64,000 bases of DNA from Paractinoplanes abujensis. Its GTDB lineage: Bacteria > Actinomycetota > Actinomycetes > Mycobacteriales > Micromonosporaceae. Shown here piece by piece: positions 18,188 through 26,669 of this stretch; within the stretch, counting starts at the first letter, position 1, and each line of letters begins with the position of its first letter. Below the pieces are notes generated by a model that was not told the origin of the DNA, ran no database searches, and saw nothing but the letters and a program-made list of their open reading frames with translations. Both the position numbers and the translations under genes were made by a program. The stretch is from NCBI RefSeq assembly GCF_014204895.1, contig NZ_JACHMF010000001.1:5952001-6016000 (forward strand), given 5' to 3'.

Positions 18188-18442
18188 TCAGCGGTCCACA
18201 GGTGTGAAGTCCCACACGTGGGGCGCGCGGGCGATCAGATGGGGCGGCGGCGCGGGCAGGTTTTCCGGGCTGTGGCGCCACTTCGAGATGACCACGATGC
18301 GGTTGTCGGTGGACGAGAACACGTCGCTCGACACGTGTTGCGGCAGCACTTCGACACGCGGCACCGCCACGTCGCACACCCACGACAGCAGCTCGTCGAA
18401 GCCGCTGAGCGAGGCGCGTATCTCCCACATCCGCGCGATCAT
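18188..18442 (-). CDS. Small conserved protein of unknown function downstream of tsaD
   Basis: An 84-aa protein, MIARMWEIRASLSGFDELLSW..., with a mix of strand-forming residues (RIVVISKW) and a His/Pro-rich C-terminus ending WDFTPVDR. The size and pattern recall small antibiotic-monooxygenase-like (ABM/EthD ferredoxin fold) proteins, but I cannot assign a function. It begins 9 bp after the tsaD stop with AGGAAG 6 nt before its ATG, and codon use matches its neighbours, so it is probably the last gene of the t6A operon. A similar protein is remembered from other actinobacteria in this position. Confidence 0.7.
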   Translation of the reverse strand: MIARMWEIRASLSGFDELLSWVCDVAVPRVEVLPQHVSSDVFSSTDNRIVVISKWRHSPENLPAPPPHLIARAPHVWDFTPVDR

Positions 18443-18451
18443 GTTGGCTTC

Positions 18452-19504
18452 CTACCCCGCCACGCTGACCGCGGTCAATGGCATCGCCGAGTCTGCAGGC
18501 AGATCGAGACGACTCGGCGCCACCCCGGCCGCCACGAGCCGTGAGCCGAGCGCCGCCACCATCGCGCCGTTGTCGGTGCAGAGCGCCGGCCGGGGCACCC
18601 GCACCTCGATGCCGTGCTTGGCCGCGCGCTCCTCAGCCAGCACCCGCAGCCGCGAGTTGGCCGCCACGCCACCGCCGATGACCAAGGTCTGTACGCCGTT
18701 GGTCCGGCACGCCTCGATCGCCTTCGCGGTGAGCACGTCACACACCGCCTCCTGGAACGAGGCCGAGACGTCGGCGATCGGCACCGGTTCGCCGGCGCGT
18801 TCGCGCGCCTCGACCCAGCGGGCCACAGCCGTCTTGAGCCCGGAGAACGAGAAGTCGAAGCGGTGGGCGGCGAGGTCCTTGGGTGCGGTGAGACCGCGAG
18901 GGAACGCGATCGACGCCGGGTCCCCTTCCCTGGCCGTACGGTCGATGATCGGCCCACCGGGGAAGCCGAGCCCGAGCAGGCGCGCCACCTTGTCGAACGC
19001 CTCGCCGGCGGCGTCGTCGATGGTGGCCCCCAGCGGCGTGACCCCGTTGGTGAGGTCGTCGACCAGGAGCAACGACGAGTGTCCACCCGAGACCAGCATG
19101 GCGATCGCGGGTTCGGGCAGCGGGCCGTGTTCGAGCGTGTCGACGGCCACGTGCGCCGCCAAGTGGTTGACGCCGTAGACCGGCTTGTCGGCGGCCAACG
19201 CGTACCCTTTGGCCGCGGCCACCCCGACGAGCAGGGCCCCGGCCAGACCCGGTCCGCTGGTGACGGCGATCGCGTCGATGTCGGCCAGGGTGACCTTGGC
19301 CTCGTCGAGCGCGCGTTGCATGGTCGGCACGATCGCCTCCAGGTGGGCCCGGCTGGCCACCTCGGGCACGACGCCGCCGAACCGGGCATGCTGGTCCACA
19401 CTGGACGCCAGCGCGTCGGCCAGCAGGGTGTGCCCGCGCACGATGCCGATGCCGGTCTCGTCGCAGGAGGTCTCGATCCCGAGGACCAGGGGCTCGTCAG
19501 CCAT
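18452..19504 (-). CDS. tsaD: tRNA N6-adenosine threonylcarbamoyltransferase TsaD
   Basis: A 350-aa enzyme that transfers the threonylcarbamoyl group to A37 of ANN-decoding tRNAs, in complex with TsaB and TsaE. It has the family start [11 protein letters not shown], the metal-binding HLAAH (about 117-121), [33 protein letters not shown] and the ASKHA-fold [13 protein letters not shown] and CTDNGAMVA. Length is normal (about 340 aa). Its start overlaps the rimI stop by 8 nt. It is encoded with tsaE, tsaB and rimI on the same strand, giving a nearly complete t6A module; tsaC is elsewhere. Confidence 0.97.
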   Translation of the reverse strand: MADEPLVLGIETSCDETGIGIVRGHTLLADALASSVDQHARFGGVVPEVASRAHLEAIVPTMQRALDEAKVTLADIDAIAVTSGPGLAGALLVGVAAAKGYALAADKPVYGVNHLAAHVAVDTLEHGPLPEPAIAMLVSGGHSSLLLVDDLTNGVTPLGATIDDAAGEAFDKVARLLGLGFPGGPIIDRTAREGDPASIAFPRGLTAPKDLAAHRFDFSFSGLKTAVARWVEARERAGEPVPIADVSASFQEAVCDVLTAKAIEACRTNGVQTLVIGGGVAANSRLRVLAEERAAKHGIEVRVPRPALCTDNGAMVAALGSRLVAAGVAPSRLDLPADSAMPLTAVSVAG

Positions 19505-19934
19505 TGCGCATCATCACCAGGGCGTCCGTGTTGCTCGGTTGGTAATAGCCGCGCCGGATGCCGACGGGCTCGAAATCGTACGTGGCGTAGAGACGCTGGG
19601 CCGGCTCGTTGTCGACCGCCACCTCGAGCAGGGTCTGCTTGATGCCGAGCCGGTGGGCCTCGTCGAGCAACGCCTCGAGCAGCCTGCGCCCGGTGCCGCG
19701 GCGCTGGCCGGACTTGCGGACGGCGATGTTCTGCACCCACGCCTCGTCCACGGTGGCGGCCAGCCCGCCGTAGCCGAGCACCTCGTCCTCGTCACCGAGC
19801 GCGACGACGTAGAAGTTGCGCTGGGCGAGCTCGTTCCAGAACATCGCCGCCGTCCACTTCTCGTCACCGAACAGGTCTCGTTCCAACGGGACCACCTCGG
19901 CGATGTGCCACCAGCGGAAACGCTCGACCCGCAT
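19497..19934 (-). CDS. rimI: Ribosomal protein S18-alanine N-acetyltransferase RimI
   Basis: A 145-aa GNAT acetyltransferase. The acetyl-CoA-binding motif A is [20 protein letters not shown] (about 66-85), with [30 protein letters not shown] covering motif B and the RimI-type C-terminus. RimI acetylates the N-terminal Ala of S18 and has broader N-terminal targets in actinobacteria. Gene order tsaB-rimI-tsaD is conserved in the phylum. It shares 1 nt with tsaB (TGATG) and 8 nt with tsaD, so translation is probably coupled. Confidence 0.95.
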   Translation of the reverse strand: MRVERFRWWHIAEVVPLERDLFGDEKWTAAMFWNELAQRNFYVVALGDEDEVLGYGGLAATVDEAWVQNIAVRKSGQRRGTGRRLLEALLDEAHRLGIKQTLLEVAVDNEPAQRLYATYDFEPVGIRRGYYQPSNTDALVMMRNG

Positions 19935-20839
19935 CAGGTCAGCACCGGTTTGCGGCCGGCCGGTTCGACGGCGTCCGGGCGGCGCAGATAGAGCGGGGTC
20001 AGGGCCTCGGTGGGCGCGCCCGCGCGGATACGCTCGGCGGCCAGCGCGACCAGGGCGGCGCCGGGCGGATAGAGCAGGTGCTCCTCGACCGGCACATTGA
20101 ACAGGCCGCCGTACTTCAGGGCGCCCTCGCCCGCGGCCCGGTCGACCAGTCCGTCGACGCCCGCGGCCGGGGCCTCGGTCTGGCGGCCGGTCAGGTCGAC
20201 CCCGTCGTCGCGGGCGGTGGCCTGGCCGATCAGGTCGGCCGCCTCGGCCCGGGCCAGCGCGGCGGCGACCCGGGCCGCGTCCACGCCGACCAGCGAGATC
20301 GCGGCCTCCAGGGTCTCGGACTCGGCCAGGGCGGCGGCGTCGGTGGCGGCGCTGTTGCGGGCGCGGCTGCGGGTCGGGGTGCCGGCGCGGACGATCGCGG
20401 CGGCCACGTCACCCGGACGGGCGACGTCGGGCCCCAGCACCCGGACGCCGTCGAGGTAGGTCGCGAAGTAGACCTCACGCCGCCGGGCGTCAGTGGCGAT
20501 CAGTACCCGTCCCGGCCCGGCGGCCCGGCCCAGACCGTCGAGCGAGCAGACCCCGTACGTGGGGATGCCGAGCGCCTGCCCCATGCTCGCGGCCGTGACG
20601 AGGCCGACCCGCAGACCGGTGAACGGCCCCGGCCCGAGCCCGGCCACGATCGCGCCGAGGTCACGCGGGCCCACCCCCGACTCGGCCAGGGTGGCCTCGA
20701 TCTCGGGGGCCAGCTTCTCCCCGTGCGCGCGGGGGTCGACGGTGCGCCGCTCGGCGAGGCCGCGAAGACCGTCGGCGGTCACTTCCACCAGCGCCGCGGT
20801 CGACGCGGGCGTTGCGGTGTCCAGAGCCAGTACCAGCAC
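19934..20839 (-). CDS. tsaB: t6A complex subunit TsaB with an Ala-rich insertion
   Basis: A 301-aa dimerisation and scaffold subunit of the threonylcarbamoyl transferase complex. The N-terminal ASKHA half is typical: LALDTATPASTAAL, HGEKLAPEI, VAGLGPGPFTGLRVGL and ATDARRREVYFATY. The protein is about 70-80 aa longer than usual TsaB because of an Ala/Arg/Asp-rich, low-complexity stretch at about residues 152-235, before the conserved C-terminal strand (LFNVPVEEHLLYPPG, TPLYLRRPDA). It lies 9 bp after ung and shares 1 nt with rimI. Confidence 0.95.
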   Translation of the reverse strand: MLVLALDTATPASTAALVEVTADGLRGLAERRTVDPRAHGEKLAPEIEATLAESGVGPRDLGAIVAGLGPGPFTGLRVGLVTAASMGQALGIPTYGVCSLDGLGRAAGPGRVLIATDARRREVYFATYLDGVRVLGPDVARPGDVAAAIVRAGTPTRSRARNSAATDAAALAESETLEAAISLVGVDAARVAAALARAEAADLIGQATARDDGVDLTGRQTEAPAAGVDGLVDRAAGEGALKYGGLFNVPVEEHLLYPPGAALVALAAERIRAGAPTEALTPLYLRRPDAVEPAGRKPVLT

Positions 20840-20848
20840 GTTTCGACC

Positions 20849-21532
20849 CTAACCCGCGGTGCGCGGATCCCAGTTGATGACCGGACGACCGCCGTCGGCG
20901 AGGGCCTTGTTGGCCGCGCTGAACGGACGGGCGCCGCGGAAGCCTTCGCGGTTGAGCGGGCTCGGGTGCCCCGCCTCGAGCACGACGTGGGCCGGGTTGG
21001 TGATCAGTGCCGCCTTCTTGCGTGCGTAACCGCCCCAGAGCAGAAACACCACCCGGTCGTCGCGGGCGTCGAGGGCCCGGATCGTGGCGTCGGTGAACGC
21101 CTCCCAGCCCTTGCCCGCGTGCGATGCGGCTGCCCCCGCCCGCACGGTCAGCACCGCGTTGAGCAGCAGCACACCCTGCCGCGCCCAGCCGGTGAGGTCG
21201 CCCGTGGCCGGCGGCGCGACCGCGACGTCCTCGGCCAGCTCCTTGAACACGTTACGCAGCGACGGCGGGATCTTCACACCTTCGCGCACGCTGAAACTGA
21301 GCCCGTGGGCCTGGCCCGGGCCGTGATACGGGTCCTGCCCCAGGATCAGCACCCGGGTCTGCTCGGGCAGGCACAGCCGGTACGCCGAGAAGAGGTCCTC
21401 GATCGGCGGATAGATCGTGTGGGTCGCGTATTCCGAGGCCACGAACTCGCCCAGCGCGGCCGTGGCCTTCTCGTCGAGAAAACCGGCAAGCTCGGCTCGC
21501 CACTCGGCCGGCAGCAACTCCGCCAGATTCAA
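20849..21532 (-). CDS. ung: Uracil-DNA glycosylase, family 1
   Basis: A 227-aa enzyme that removes uracil from DNA as the first step of base-excision repair. The catalytic water-activating loop GQDPYHGPGQAHGLSFSV (about 66-83, catalytic Asp) is complete. LLLNAVLTV holds the uracil-reading Asn, and the minor-groove loop HPSPLNREGFRG includes the catalytic His and the intercalating region. Length is normal. It is placed between tsaE and tsaB, its ATG overlapping the tsaE stop by 4 nt, an insertion of a repair gene into the t6A module. Confidence 0.97.
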   Translation of the reverse strand: MNLAELLPAEWRAELAGFLDEKATAALGEFVASEYATHTIYPPIEDLFSAYRLCLPEQTRVLILGQDPYHGPGQAHGLSFSVREGVKIPPSLRNVFKELAEDVAVAPPATGDLTGWARQGVLLLNAVLTVRAGAAASHAGKGWEAFTDATIRALDARDDRVVFLLWGGYARKKAALITNPAHVVLEAGHPSPLNREGFRGARPFSAANKALADGGRPVINWDPRTAG

Positions 21533-21999
21533 GGTCTCTCCTCAAGTGTGTGCAGGCGCGCGATGCGCGCGGCCCAGTCTCCGCCGTACGGGATCAGCTC
21601 GGCCACCCGGGTGTCGTCCTCCAGGCGGTCGAGCCGCACCAGCAGATATTCGTCGTTGAGCTGCTCGACCAGGCCGGCGCCCCACTCGACGACGGTGACC
21701 GCGTCGTCGGCCGAGGCGTCCAGATCGAGGTCGTCGATCTCGGCCCGCGGGTCGGGGCTGTCACCCAGCCGGTACGCGTCGGCGTGCACCAGCGGGATCC
21801 GTCCTCGGTGGACGCGGGCGATCACGAAGGTCGGCGACGTGATCGCGTCGGTCACTCCGAGCCCGGCCCCGATGCCCTGCACCAGCGCGGTCTTGCCGGC
21901 ACCGAGCGGGCCGGTGAGCAGCAGCAGATCACCCGGGCGCAGGACGGAGGCGAGCCGCCGCCCGAACGCGCGGGTGTCGTCCACCGTGGGCAGCTTCAC
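21529..21999 (-). CDS. tsaE: t6A biosynthesis ATPase TsaE
   Basis: A 156-aa P-loop ATPase that resets the TsaB-TsaD complex during tRNA t6A37 synthesis. Walker A is GPLGAGKTALVQGIGAGLG (about 29-47). The family motifs TSPTFVIARVH and LVHADAYRLGD (Walker B-like) and VTVVEWGAGL follow. Its ATG overlaps the alpha/beta hydrolase stop and its stop overlaps ung, both by 4 nt, in an operon alr-hydrolase-tsaE-ung-tsaB-rimI-tsaD. The same order without ung is common in actinobacteria. Confidence 0.96.
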   Translation of the reverse strand: MKLPTVDDTRAFGRRLASVLRPGDLLLLTGPLGAGKTALVQGIGAGLGVTDAITSPTFVIARVHRGRIPLVHADAYRLGDSPDPRAEIDDLDLDASADDAVTVVEWGAGLVEQLNDEYLLVRLDRLEDDTRVAELIPYGGDWAARIARLHTLEERP

Positions 22000-23066
22000 G
22001 AGATCCGCTCCAGGAACGGCAGCAGCGCGGCGTTGACCTCGTCGGCCTTCTCCAGCATCACGACGTGACCGCTGTTGTCGACCTTGACGAGCTCGGCGTC
22101 GGGCAGGTGCCGCAGGATCTCCTCGGAATGGGTCACCGGGGTCAGATAGTCGCGTGTGCCCACGATCACCAGCACCGGGGTGCCGCGCAGGGCGGACAGG
22201 GCCGGGAAGCGGTTGTGAGTGTAGAGCGTGTGCAGGTATTTGGTCAGCGTCTCGACCGAGGTCTTGGAGTTCATGTTCTCCACGAAAGTGACCAACGACG
22301 GACTGGGCTTGGGTTCACCGAAGCCATACCGCCGGGTGAGCAGCCAGGCCAGGTCGGAGGAGACCACCCGGGCCCGGTCGATGGTGGTGCCGCCCAGATG
22401 GGCCGCCTTGCCCCAGAGCGGGAAGAACGGCGCGCTGGCCCGGGCCACCAGCGACGGCAGGCCCAGCTTGGTCTTGTCGATCAGACCGGCCGAGGTGGAC
22501 ATGAGCACCACACCGGTGACGCGCCGGCCGAACCACTCCGGATACTGCTCGGCGAACGCCATGATCGTCATGCCGCCCATGGAATGGCCGACCAGGATGA
22601 TGTGCCCCTCGGGACACGTGCGGTCGAGCACCGCGGCCAGCGACTTGCCCAGCGCGGCGATGTCGTAGTCGCCGGAGTTGAGCCGGCTCGACCGGCCGTG
22701 ACCGGGCTGGTCGCAGAAGACCAGACGGTGGTCGCCGCGTTCGGTGAGAGCTTTGCGCTGGAAGTAGAACGTGCCCATGTCGAGCGCGAAGCCGTGCACG
22801 AAGACGACCGTCGGCTTGTCGCTCTTCTCGCGCGGTTCGACGATCTCGACGTGCAGCTCGGTGCCGTCGGCCGCGGTGACGGTCACCTCCCGGTCGTACG
22901 GCTGGTCGCCGAACGGCTCGTCGGCGTGCGGGTCGCCGGGCGCGCTGATCGAGCGCCGCACCAGCACCCGCTCGACGGCGAACGCGGTGGCCAGGCCCGC
23001 GGCGAGCACACCGACGGCCGCGCCGGCGATGCCGACCTGCTTGGCTCGTTTGCCGGCCGGGCTCAC
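21996..23066 (-). CDS. Alpha/beta hydrolase with N-terminal membrane anchor
   Basis: A 356-aa serine hydrolase of unknown substrate. Residues about 11-33 form an uncleaved signal or membrane anchor. The alpha/beta core has the oxyanion loop HGFALDMGTF, the nucleophile elbow GHSMGG (Ser near 164), the acid Asp in GTRDYLTP and the base His in NSGHVVMLE. It is encoded between alr and tsaE with 4-nt overlaps on both sides, a location conserved in actinobacteria. The neighbours give no substrate clue. A non-haem haloperoxidase-like esterase is one possibility. Confidence 0.9.
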   Translation of the reverse strand: MSPAGKRAKQVGIAGAAVGVLAAGLATAFAVERVLVRRSISAPGDPHADEPFGDQPYDREVTVTAADGTELHVEIVEPREKSDKPTVVFVHGFALDMGTFYFQRKALTERGDHRLVFCDQPGHGRSSRLNSGDYDIAALGKSLAAVLDRTCPEGHIILVGHSMGGMTIMAFAEQYPEWFGRRVTGVVLMSTSAGLIDKTKLGLPSLVARASAPFFPLWGKAAHLGGTTIDRARVVSSDLAWLLTRRYGFGEPKPSPSLVTFVENMNSKTSVETLTKYLHTLYTHNRFPALSALRGTPVLVIVGTRDYLTPVTHSEEILRHLPDAELVKVDNSGHVVMLEKADEVNAALLPFLERIS

Positions 23067-24181
23067 GCGGCACCTCCGTCGTAGACCCGCGGGACCCGGG
23101 TGCTGCCGAACCGGGTCACGATCTCGTAGTTGATCGTGCCGACGACCTCGGCCCAGTCGTCGGCCGTGGGCCCGCCGTCGTCGCCCGGCCCGAACAGCGT
23201 GGCCACGTCACCGGACACCACCGGGTCGTCGCCGACGTCGAGGACGATCTGATCCATGCAGACCCGGCCGGCCACCGTACGCCGTCTGCCGCCGAGCTGC
23301 ACCGGACCCGCGTTGGAGGCCGCGCGGGGCACCCCGTCGGCGTAGCCCAGCGGCACCAGCGCCAGGGTCGTCTCGCGCTCGGTGAAATAAGTGTGGCCGT
23401 AGGAGACGCCCTGGCCCGCCGGCACCCGCTTGGTCAGCGCGACCCGCGCCCGCGCCGTCATGGCCGGGCGCAACCCGAAGGTCTCACCGGCCACCGGGGA
23501 CAGGCCGTAGACCGCGATGCCGGGACGCACCAGGTCGTAATGCGAGTCGGGGCGGGTCAGCGTGGCCGCCGAGTTGGCGATGTGCCGATAGCGCGGGGCG
23601 ATGCCGAAACGCTCGGCGGTGGCCAGCCCTTCGGCGAAAACGGCCAACTGGTGGTCGATGGTCTCGTGACCGGGCTCGTCGGCGTAGACGAAGTGACTCC
23701 AGACGCCGACCACCTCGATGTCGCCGTCGGCCTGAGCCTTCGCGGCCGCCTCGAGCAGCGCGGGCCACTCGGCCGGGGTGGCGCCGCCACGGGACAGCCC
23801 CGTGTCGAGCTTGAGGTGGACCCGGGCCGTGCGCTCGGCGCGCCGGGCCGCCGTGACCAGCTCACCGAGCAGCTCGAGGCTGCCCGCGTTGAGGTCGATG
23901 CCGGCCGCCACGCCCTCGTGCAACGGCTGCCCGGGCGAATGCAACCAGGCCAGCACGGGCACCTCGAACCCGGCCCGGCGCAACGCCAGGCCCTCCTCGA
24001 GCGTCGCCACGCCCAGCCACGTCGCCCCGCCGGCGAGGGCGGCCCGCGCCGAGGGCAGCATGCCGTGCCCGTAGCCGTCGCCCTTGACGACGGCCATGAC
24101 CTCGGCGGTCGTCCTGGCGCGCAGCAACGCGACGTTGTCCCGGATGGCGTCCAGATCGATCCGGACCTCGGCCTGCCACAT
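23063..24181 (-). CDS. alr: Alanine racemase
   Basis: A 372-aa PLP enzyme that makes D-alanine for peptidoglycan. The N-terminal barrel carries the Schiff-base Lys33 in AVVKGDGYGHG; the C-terminal domain carries the second catalytic residue Tyr in VSYGHTYF. HLKLDTGLSRGG and GRVCMDQIVLDVG are further family blocks. The ATG sits 10 bp after the nnr stop. It overlaps the hydrolase gene by 4 nt. The nnr-alr-tsaE order is typical of actinobacteria. Confidence 0.97.
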   Translation of the reverse strand: MWQAEVRIDLDAIRDNVALLRARTTAEVMAVVKGDGYGHGMLPSARAALAGGATWLGVATLEEGLALRRAGFEVPVLAWLHSPGQPLHEGVAAGIDLNAGSLELLGELVTAARRAERTARVHLKLDTGLSRGGATPAEWPALLEAAAKAQADGDIEVVGVWSHFVYADEPGHETIDHQLAVFAEGLATAERFGIAPRYRHIANSAATLTRPDSHYDLVRPGIAVYGLSPVAGETFGLRPAMTARARVALTKRVPAGQGVSYGHTYFTERETTLALVPLGYADGVPRAASNAGPVQLGGRRRTVAGRVCMDQIVLDVGDDPVVSGDVATLFGPGDDGGPTADDWAEVVGTINYEIVTRFGSTRVPRVYDGGAA

Positions 24182-24191
24182 GAATCCCAGC

Positions 24192-25646
24192 CTACTGACT
24201 GGTCAGGTCACGAACGGTGGGACGCAGAGCGGCGGCTATGTCGGGGGCGCTCACCGGGCCGTCCTGCGCGGCGCGGCGGCCGGCCAGACCGTGCGCGTAC
24301 GCCGCCGCGACCGCGGCCCGCTCGGCCGGCAGCCCACCGGCCAGCAGCGACCCCAGCAGACCGGCCAGCACGTCGCCGCTGCCCGCCGTGGCCAGCGCGG
24401 ACGTGCCCGTCGGATTGGCCCAGACCGCGCCGGCCGGGGTGGCCACGATCGTCCGGTCGCCCTTGAGCAGCACCACCGCGTTCATCCAGGAGGCCAGTTT
24501 GAGCGCCGCGCCGGCCCGGTCCGAACCGGGCGCCTCGCCGGCCAGCCGCTTGAACTCGCCGTCGTGCGGCGTGACCACCACCGGGGCGTCGCGGCGCAGA
24601 TCCGTGGCGTGCTTGCCGTCGACCAGCAGGGTCAGCGCGTCGGCGTCGAGCACCACGGGCAGCGCGGTGGCCAGGACGCTGCGCAAGGTCGTGCGGGCCT
24701 GCTCGTCGGTGCCCAGGCCGGAACCGCACACCCAGGCCTGCACCCGCCCCGCGTTGGCCAGGCGAGGCACGGCCACCACCGAGGGATGCGCCCGCACCAC
24801 CTCCTCATGGGCGCTGCCCACATAGCGCACCATGCCGGTCGGGCCGGCCAGGGCGCCGCCCACGCCGAGCAGGGCGGCCCCCGGGTAGGTCGCCGAGCCG
24901 GTGGCGATGCCGACCACGCCGCGGGTGTACTTGTCGGAAGTGGGGCCGGGATGCGGCCACCAGGCAGCGATGTCGGCGGAGCCGGGCACCGAGACGGCCG
25001 GATCGGCCCGCAGCACCGGCCCGAGACCGATGTCGACCAGCTCGACCTGGCCGCAGCGCACCGAGGCGGGGCCGACCACGTGGGCCGGCTTGAGGCAGCC
25101 GAAGGTGACCGTGACGTCGGCCGTGACCGCCGCCCCCGGCACATCGCCGGTGTCGACGGCCACCCCGCTCGGCACATCGACCGCCACCACCGCGGGCCGC
25201 GCCCCGTCGCGGCCGCGCAGCTCGCCCAGCCGCTCGGCCACAGCCGCCGCGGGCTTGCGCAGGCCACCGCTGGCCCCGATGCCGACGATGCCGTCGAGCA
25301 CGAGGTCGGCCCGGTCGGGCAGCTCACGGACGGTGAAACCGCCCGCCGCACGCAGCGCCCGCAAACCCGCCAGGTGGACCCGGTCGGGCCGCATCAGCAG
25401 GGCCCGCACCTGGGCGCCGCGACGGGCCAGAGCCGCCCCGGCCAGCAGCGTGTCGCCACCGTTGTCGCCGCTGCCCACGAGCAGCACCACGCGCGCGCCG
25501 TAGACGCCGCCCGTGTCCTGCAGCAGCAACGCGCAACGGCGGGCCAGGCCCGCGGCGGCCCGCTGCATCAGCGTGCCCTCGGGCAGCGTCGCCATGAGAG
25601 CTTTCTCGGCCGCGCGCACATCCGCGACCCGCCATGCCTGCCGCAT
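24192..25646 (-). CDS. nnr: Bifunctional NAD(P)HX epimerase/dehydratase
   Basis: A 484-aa repair enzyme. The N-terminal YjeF_N domain (about 1-205) epimerises hydrated NAD(P)HX, with VLLVGSGDNGGDTLLAG and VAVDVPSGVAVDTG. The C-terminal ribokinase-like domain (about 225-480) dehydrates S-NAD(P)HX using ADP or ATP, with VVVTPHDGEFKRL, VVLLKGDRTIV and the anion-hole motif ATAGSGDVLAGLLGSLL. The ATG at 25646 (MRQAWRV) has GGAGG just upstream and is preferred to one five codons earlier. It lies between acpS and alr on the same strand. Confidence 0.95.
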   Translation of the reverse strand: MRQAWRVADVRAAEKALMATLPEGTLMQRAAAGLARRCALLLQDTGGVYGARVVLLVGSGDNGGDTLLAGAALARRGAQVRALLMRPDRVHLAGLRALRAAGGFTVRELPDRADLVLDGIVGIGASGGLRKPAAAVAERLGELRGRDGARPAVVAVDVPSGVAVDTGDVPGAAVTADVTVTFGCLKPAHVVGPASVRCGQVELVDIGLGPVLRADPAVSVPGSADIAAWWPHPGPTSDKYTRGVVGIATGSATYPGAALLGVGGALAGPTGMVRYVGSAHEEVVRAHPSVVAVPRLANAGRVQAWVCGSGLGTDEQARTTLRSVLATALPVVLDADALTLLVDGKHATDLRRDAPVVVTPHDGEFKRLAGEAPGSDRAGAALKLASWMNAVVLLKGDRTIVATPAGAVWANPTGTSALATAGSGDVLAGLLGSLLAGGLPAERAAVAAAYAHGLAGRRAAQDGPVSAPDIAAALRPTVRDLTSQ

Positions 25647-25831
25647 CGGTCCTCCACCCATCTCGTGTTGCCGACGGTTCTAGCGCAAGGCTGCGACATT
25701 TTCACGCCCGCCACCGCCGCGCCGCGCTCCGACTCCGCCCGGCGCCCGCCCACACATGCCCGGCGACCCACCCACGCATGCCGGCCGCGTCAGGATCCGG
25801 CGGCCACCCCCGCACAGGCCGGGGGCACGCG

Positions 25832-26200
25832 TCACGTTTCGGCGACCACCATGGCCGAGGCGATGCCGCCGTCGTGCGAGAGCGACAAATGCCACCGATT
25901 GACCCCGCGCTCGGCGGCGACCGCGGCGACCGTGCCCGAGACGGTCAGCCAGGGACGGCCGTCGGGGTCGGCGACGATCTCACAGTCGTGCCACAGCATG
26001 CCCGCGGGCGCGCCCAGCGCCTTGGCCACCGCTTCCTTGGCCGCGAACCGGGCGGCCAGCGACTCGGCCGACCGCGGATTGCCGGTGGAGCTCAGCCGCT
26101 CGCCCTCGGTGAAGAGCCGGGTCGCCAGCAGCGGCGTCCGCTCGAGAGCGCGGGCGAAGCGCTCCACCAGGACCACATCGATGCCGACAGCCACGATCAC
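25832..26200 (-). CDS. acpS: Holo-[acyl-carrier-protein] synthase
   Basis: A 122-aa phosphopantetheinyl transferase that moves 4'-phosphopantetheine from CoA to acyl carrier proteins. The Mg-binding motifs are [16 protein letters not shown] (Asp near 8) and [18 protein letters not shown] (Glu near 56). The C-terminal [16 protein letters not shown] completes the small trimeric AcpS fold. It is upstream of nnr on the same strand, with 185 bp between them that contain only short degenerate repeats. Length is normal for AcpS. Confidence 0.96.
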   Translation of the reverse strand: MIVAVGIDVVLVERFARALERTPLLATRLFTEGERLSSTGNPRSAESLAARFAAKEAVAKALGAPAGMLWHDCEIVADPDGRPWLTVSGTVAAVAAERGVNRWHLSLSHDGGIASAMVVAET

Positions 26201-26236
26201 CGCCCAACCCTATCGGTAGTCAGCGCTCGTCATCCG

Positions 26237-26271
26237 GGCCTGTGGACAACCGCGGACGTTGTCCACAGGCC
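26237..26271. promoter_or_regulatory. 14-bp perfect palindrome made of two inverted DnaA-box sequences
   Basis: GGCCTGTGGACAAC (26237-26250) and its exact complement (26258-26271) flank a 7-nt loop. Each arm contains the actinobacterial DnaA box TTGTCCACA (26259-26267 directly, 26241-26249 inverted). It lies in the 135-bp divergent gap between acpS and the WXG100-like gene. It could be a DnaA regulatory or titration site, or a hairpin that happens to contain the boxes. Confidence 0.6.
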
Positions 26272-26335
26272 ACCCCACGGCGGCCTTGCGGCCCCTAAGT
26301 TCGTCGCATCCGTTCGCCCCTCCGGGAGGTTGCTG

Positions 26336-26623
26336 ATGAATCCTGATCTCGAAGCCGACATCGAGGCCCTGCGCCGTGCGGCATCAGGCGTGGCGGCCAC
26401 CGGCGACCGGGTGAGCGCCGCGGCCGCCGACGACCCGGCGCCGCCACAGGTGCCGCGCTGGGCCACCGTCGAGGCGGCCCAGCTGGCCGGCGAGGCCGCC
26501 TCGCGCCAGCTGGCGCTGATCGGCGCCGAGATCGAGGAGACGGCCCGCCGCATCAGCGTGGCCGCGGAGGCTTACGAGCTGGCCGACGCCCGCGCCGTCA
26601 CCCGCCTGCGGCTGACCCGATGA
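26336..26623 (+). CDS. WXG100/ESX-like small helical protein
   Basis: A 95-aa Ala-rich helical protein, MNPDLEADIEALRRAASGVAATGDRV..., in two predicted helices joined near Pro40-Trp45 (PPQVPRWATVEA). The size, helical hairpin shape and following gene suggest a WXG100- or DUF2580-like type VII secretion substrate or partner. The exact WXG motif is absent, so this is inference. GGAGG precedes the ATG by 6 nt. It is followed after 46 bp by a DUF1023 hydrolase that also begins with an ESX-like helical domain, and the two are likely co-expressed. Confidence 0.7.
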   Translation: MNPDLEADIEALRRAASGVAATGDRVSAAAADDPAPPQVPRWATVEAAQLAGEAASRQLALIGAEIEETARRISVAAEAYELADARAVTRLRLTR

Positions 26624-26669
26624 CCGGCGCCACGACGGCCGGTCCGGCTGCCCGCCGGAGGCCGGCCCG

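Noticed and set aside
18138..18428. N-terminal extension of the ABC exporter half to 18428
   Set aside because: It would overlap the small conserved ORF at 18188-18442, lacks a ribosome-binding site, and the extra sequence is basic low-complexity unlike exporter N-termini.
25647..25831. Possible small gene between nnr and acpS
   Set aside because: Only short degenerate CCCACAC/GCCGG repeats and no ribosome-binding site with a credible frame were found.
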